The position numbers were made by a program, and so were the translations under genes. DNA of 64,000 nt from Zhengitettix transpicula (lineage: Eukaryota; Arthropoda; Insecta; Orthoptera; Tetrigidae): positions 10,863,087 through 10,927,086 of the forward strand of contig CM073591.1 of the NCBI GenBank assembly GCA_037074705.1, in the 5' to 3' direction. Positions 63,796-64,000 of this stretch are shown here, piece after piece; the first letter of the stretch is position 1, and the number at the start of each line of letters is the position of its first letter. A model generated the notes under the pieces. That model made no database searches, had not been told where the DNA came from, and saw nothing but the letters and a program-made list of their open reading frames with translations.

Positions 63796-64000
63796 GTTTC
63801 TCTGAACTGCCTGACGTATTTTCACGTCATCTTTTGGAAACACTTGGAAACTTCGTCAGATCCTGTTAGCTCTTTGTGACAAACTGATTGTCGGGACCCG
63901 CGTACTCCATGGATTCTTTCACTGAAGTTGGGGACGTACTTAAGACCACGCAAACGATTCAAAACCCAGAAAGTTCTTCAGTTTGAACCTCAGCAGTCTC
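63796..64000. other. Unassigned end of window
   Basis: Possibly more of the PLE on the reverse strand; nothing recognised. Confidence 0.3.

Overview
The window reads as intergenic or intronic DNA of a eukaryote, most likely an arthropod and probably an insect. This rests on the mix of repeats: Penelope-like elements (PLEs) with GIY-YIG endonuclease fossils, Helitrons of the arthropod type ending in CTAG, a mariner-type miniature element, a non-LTR reverse-transcriptase tail, and an LTR retrotransposon with a tRNA-Lys primer-binding site. I found no host protein-coding gene I can defend, and no tRNA, rRNA or CRISPR array. There are no operons or bacterial-type genes. Nearly all the longer open frames are translations of simple repeats or transposon debris. 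Species cannot be named from this sequence.

Names used here for repeat families: RepA = an A-tailed retroposon of about 520-570 bp, about a dozen copies, often paired; RepX, RepY, RepZ, RepW = other dispersed families; LTR-AT = long terminal repeats of about 0.9-1.1 kb that begin TGTAAT, end ATTACA and sit in (AT)n tracts; PLE-TR = the terminal or untranslated part of Penelope-like elements (core: AACGTTT, TCCC, CAGGTGCTGAGAAGAG and CACAACTGCACT).

Layout. 1-2150: RepA piece, non-LTR fossil, Helitron, a unique GC-rich block. 2150-5950: LTR/PBS cluster, two PLE endonuclease fossils with hammerhead-like motifs, RepY, PLE-TR. 6000-8040: RepZ, a long hairpin, a Helitron holding a mariner-type miniature element. 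8700-18210: a chain of LTR-AT elements with Helitrons and RepA copies. 18250-21650: unique block, a purine-rich satellite of about 230 bp period, a cluster of hammerhead-like motifs. 21690-23992: Helitron with a tandem array of about 277 bp. 24000-26440: unique block, then an LTR-AT carrying a 1-kb GA/GATA array. 26930-33675: unique block, two inverted Helitrons, RepX with RepA insertions, PLE pieces. 33680-39420: RepA cluster, RepW triplet, RepX/RepY nest. 39660-41290: a 212-bp minisatellite grown from a reverse-transcriptase tail. 42270-46725: RepA, an LTR and inverted RepX. 47586-55308: a second chain of LTR-AT elements with a textbook Helitron, interrupted by a GC-rich promoter-like stretch at 51360-52080. 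56455-57215: CT/AT microsatellite. 58250-60560: 165-bp satellite. 60560-64000: unique DNA, RepZ, a PLE fossil.

Main points for a second look: (1) hammerhead-ribozyme-like motifs tied to PLE sequence, with stem II changing by compensatory pairs; (2) a strong excess of the palindrome TGACGTCA across unrelated repeat families and in the 165-bp satellite; (3) LTR-AT insertions repeatedly lying inside (AT)n tracts, several with a primer-binding-site stub; (4) RepA insertions with target-site duplications and an empty site elsewhere in the window; (5) a minisatellite derived from a retrotransposon coding tail.
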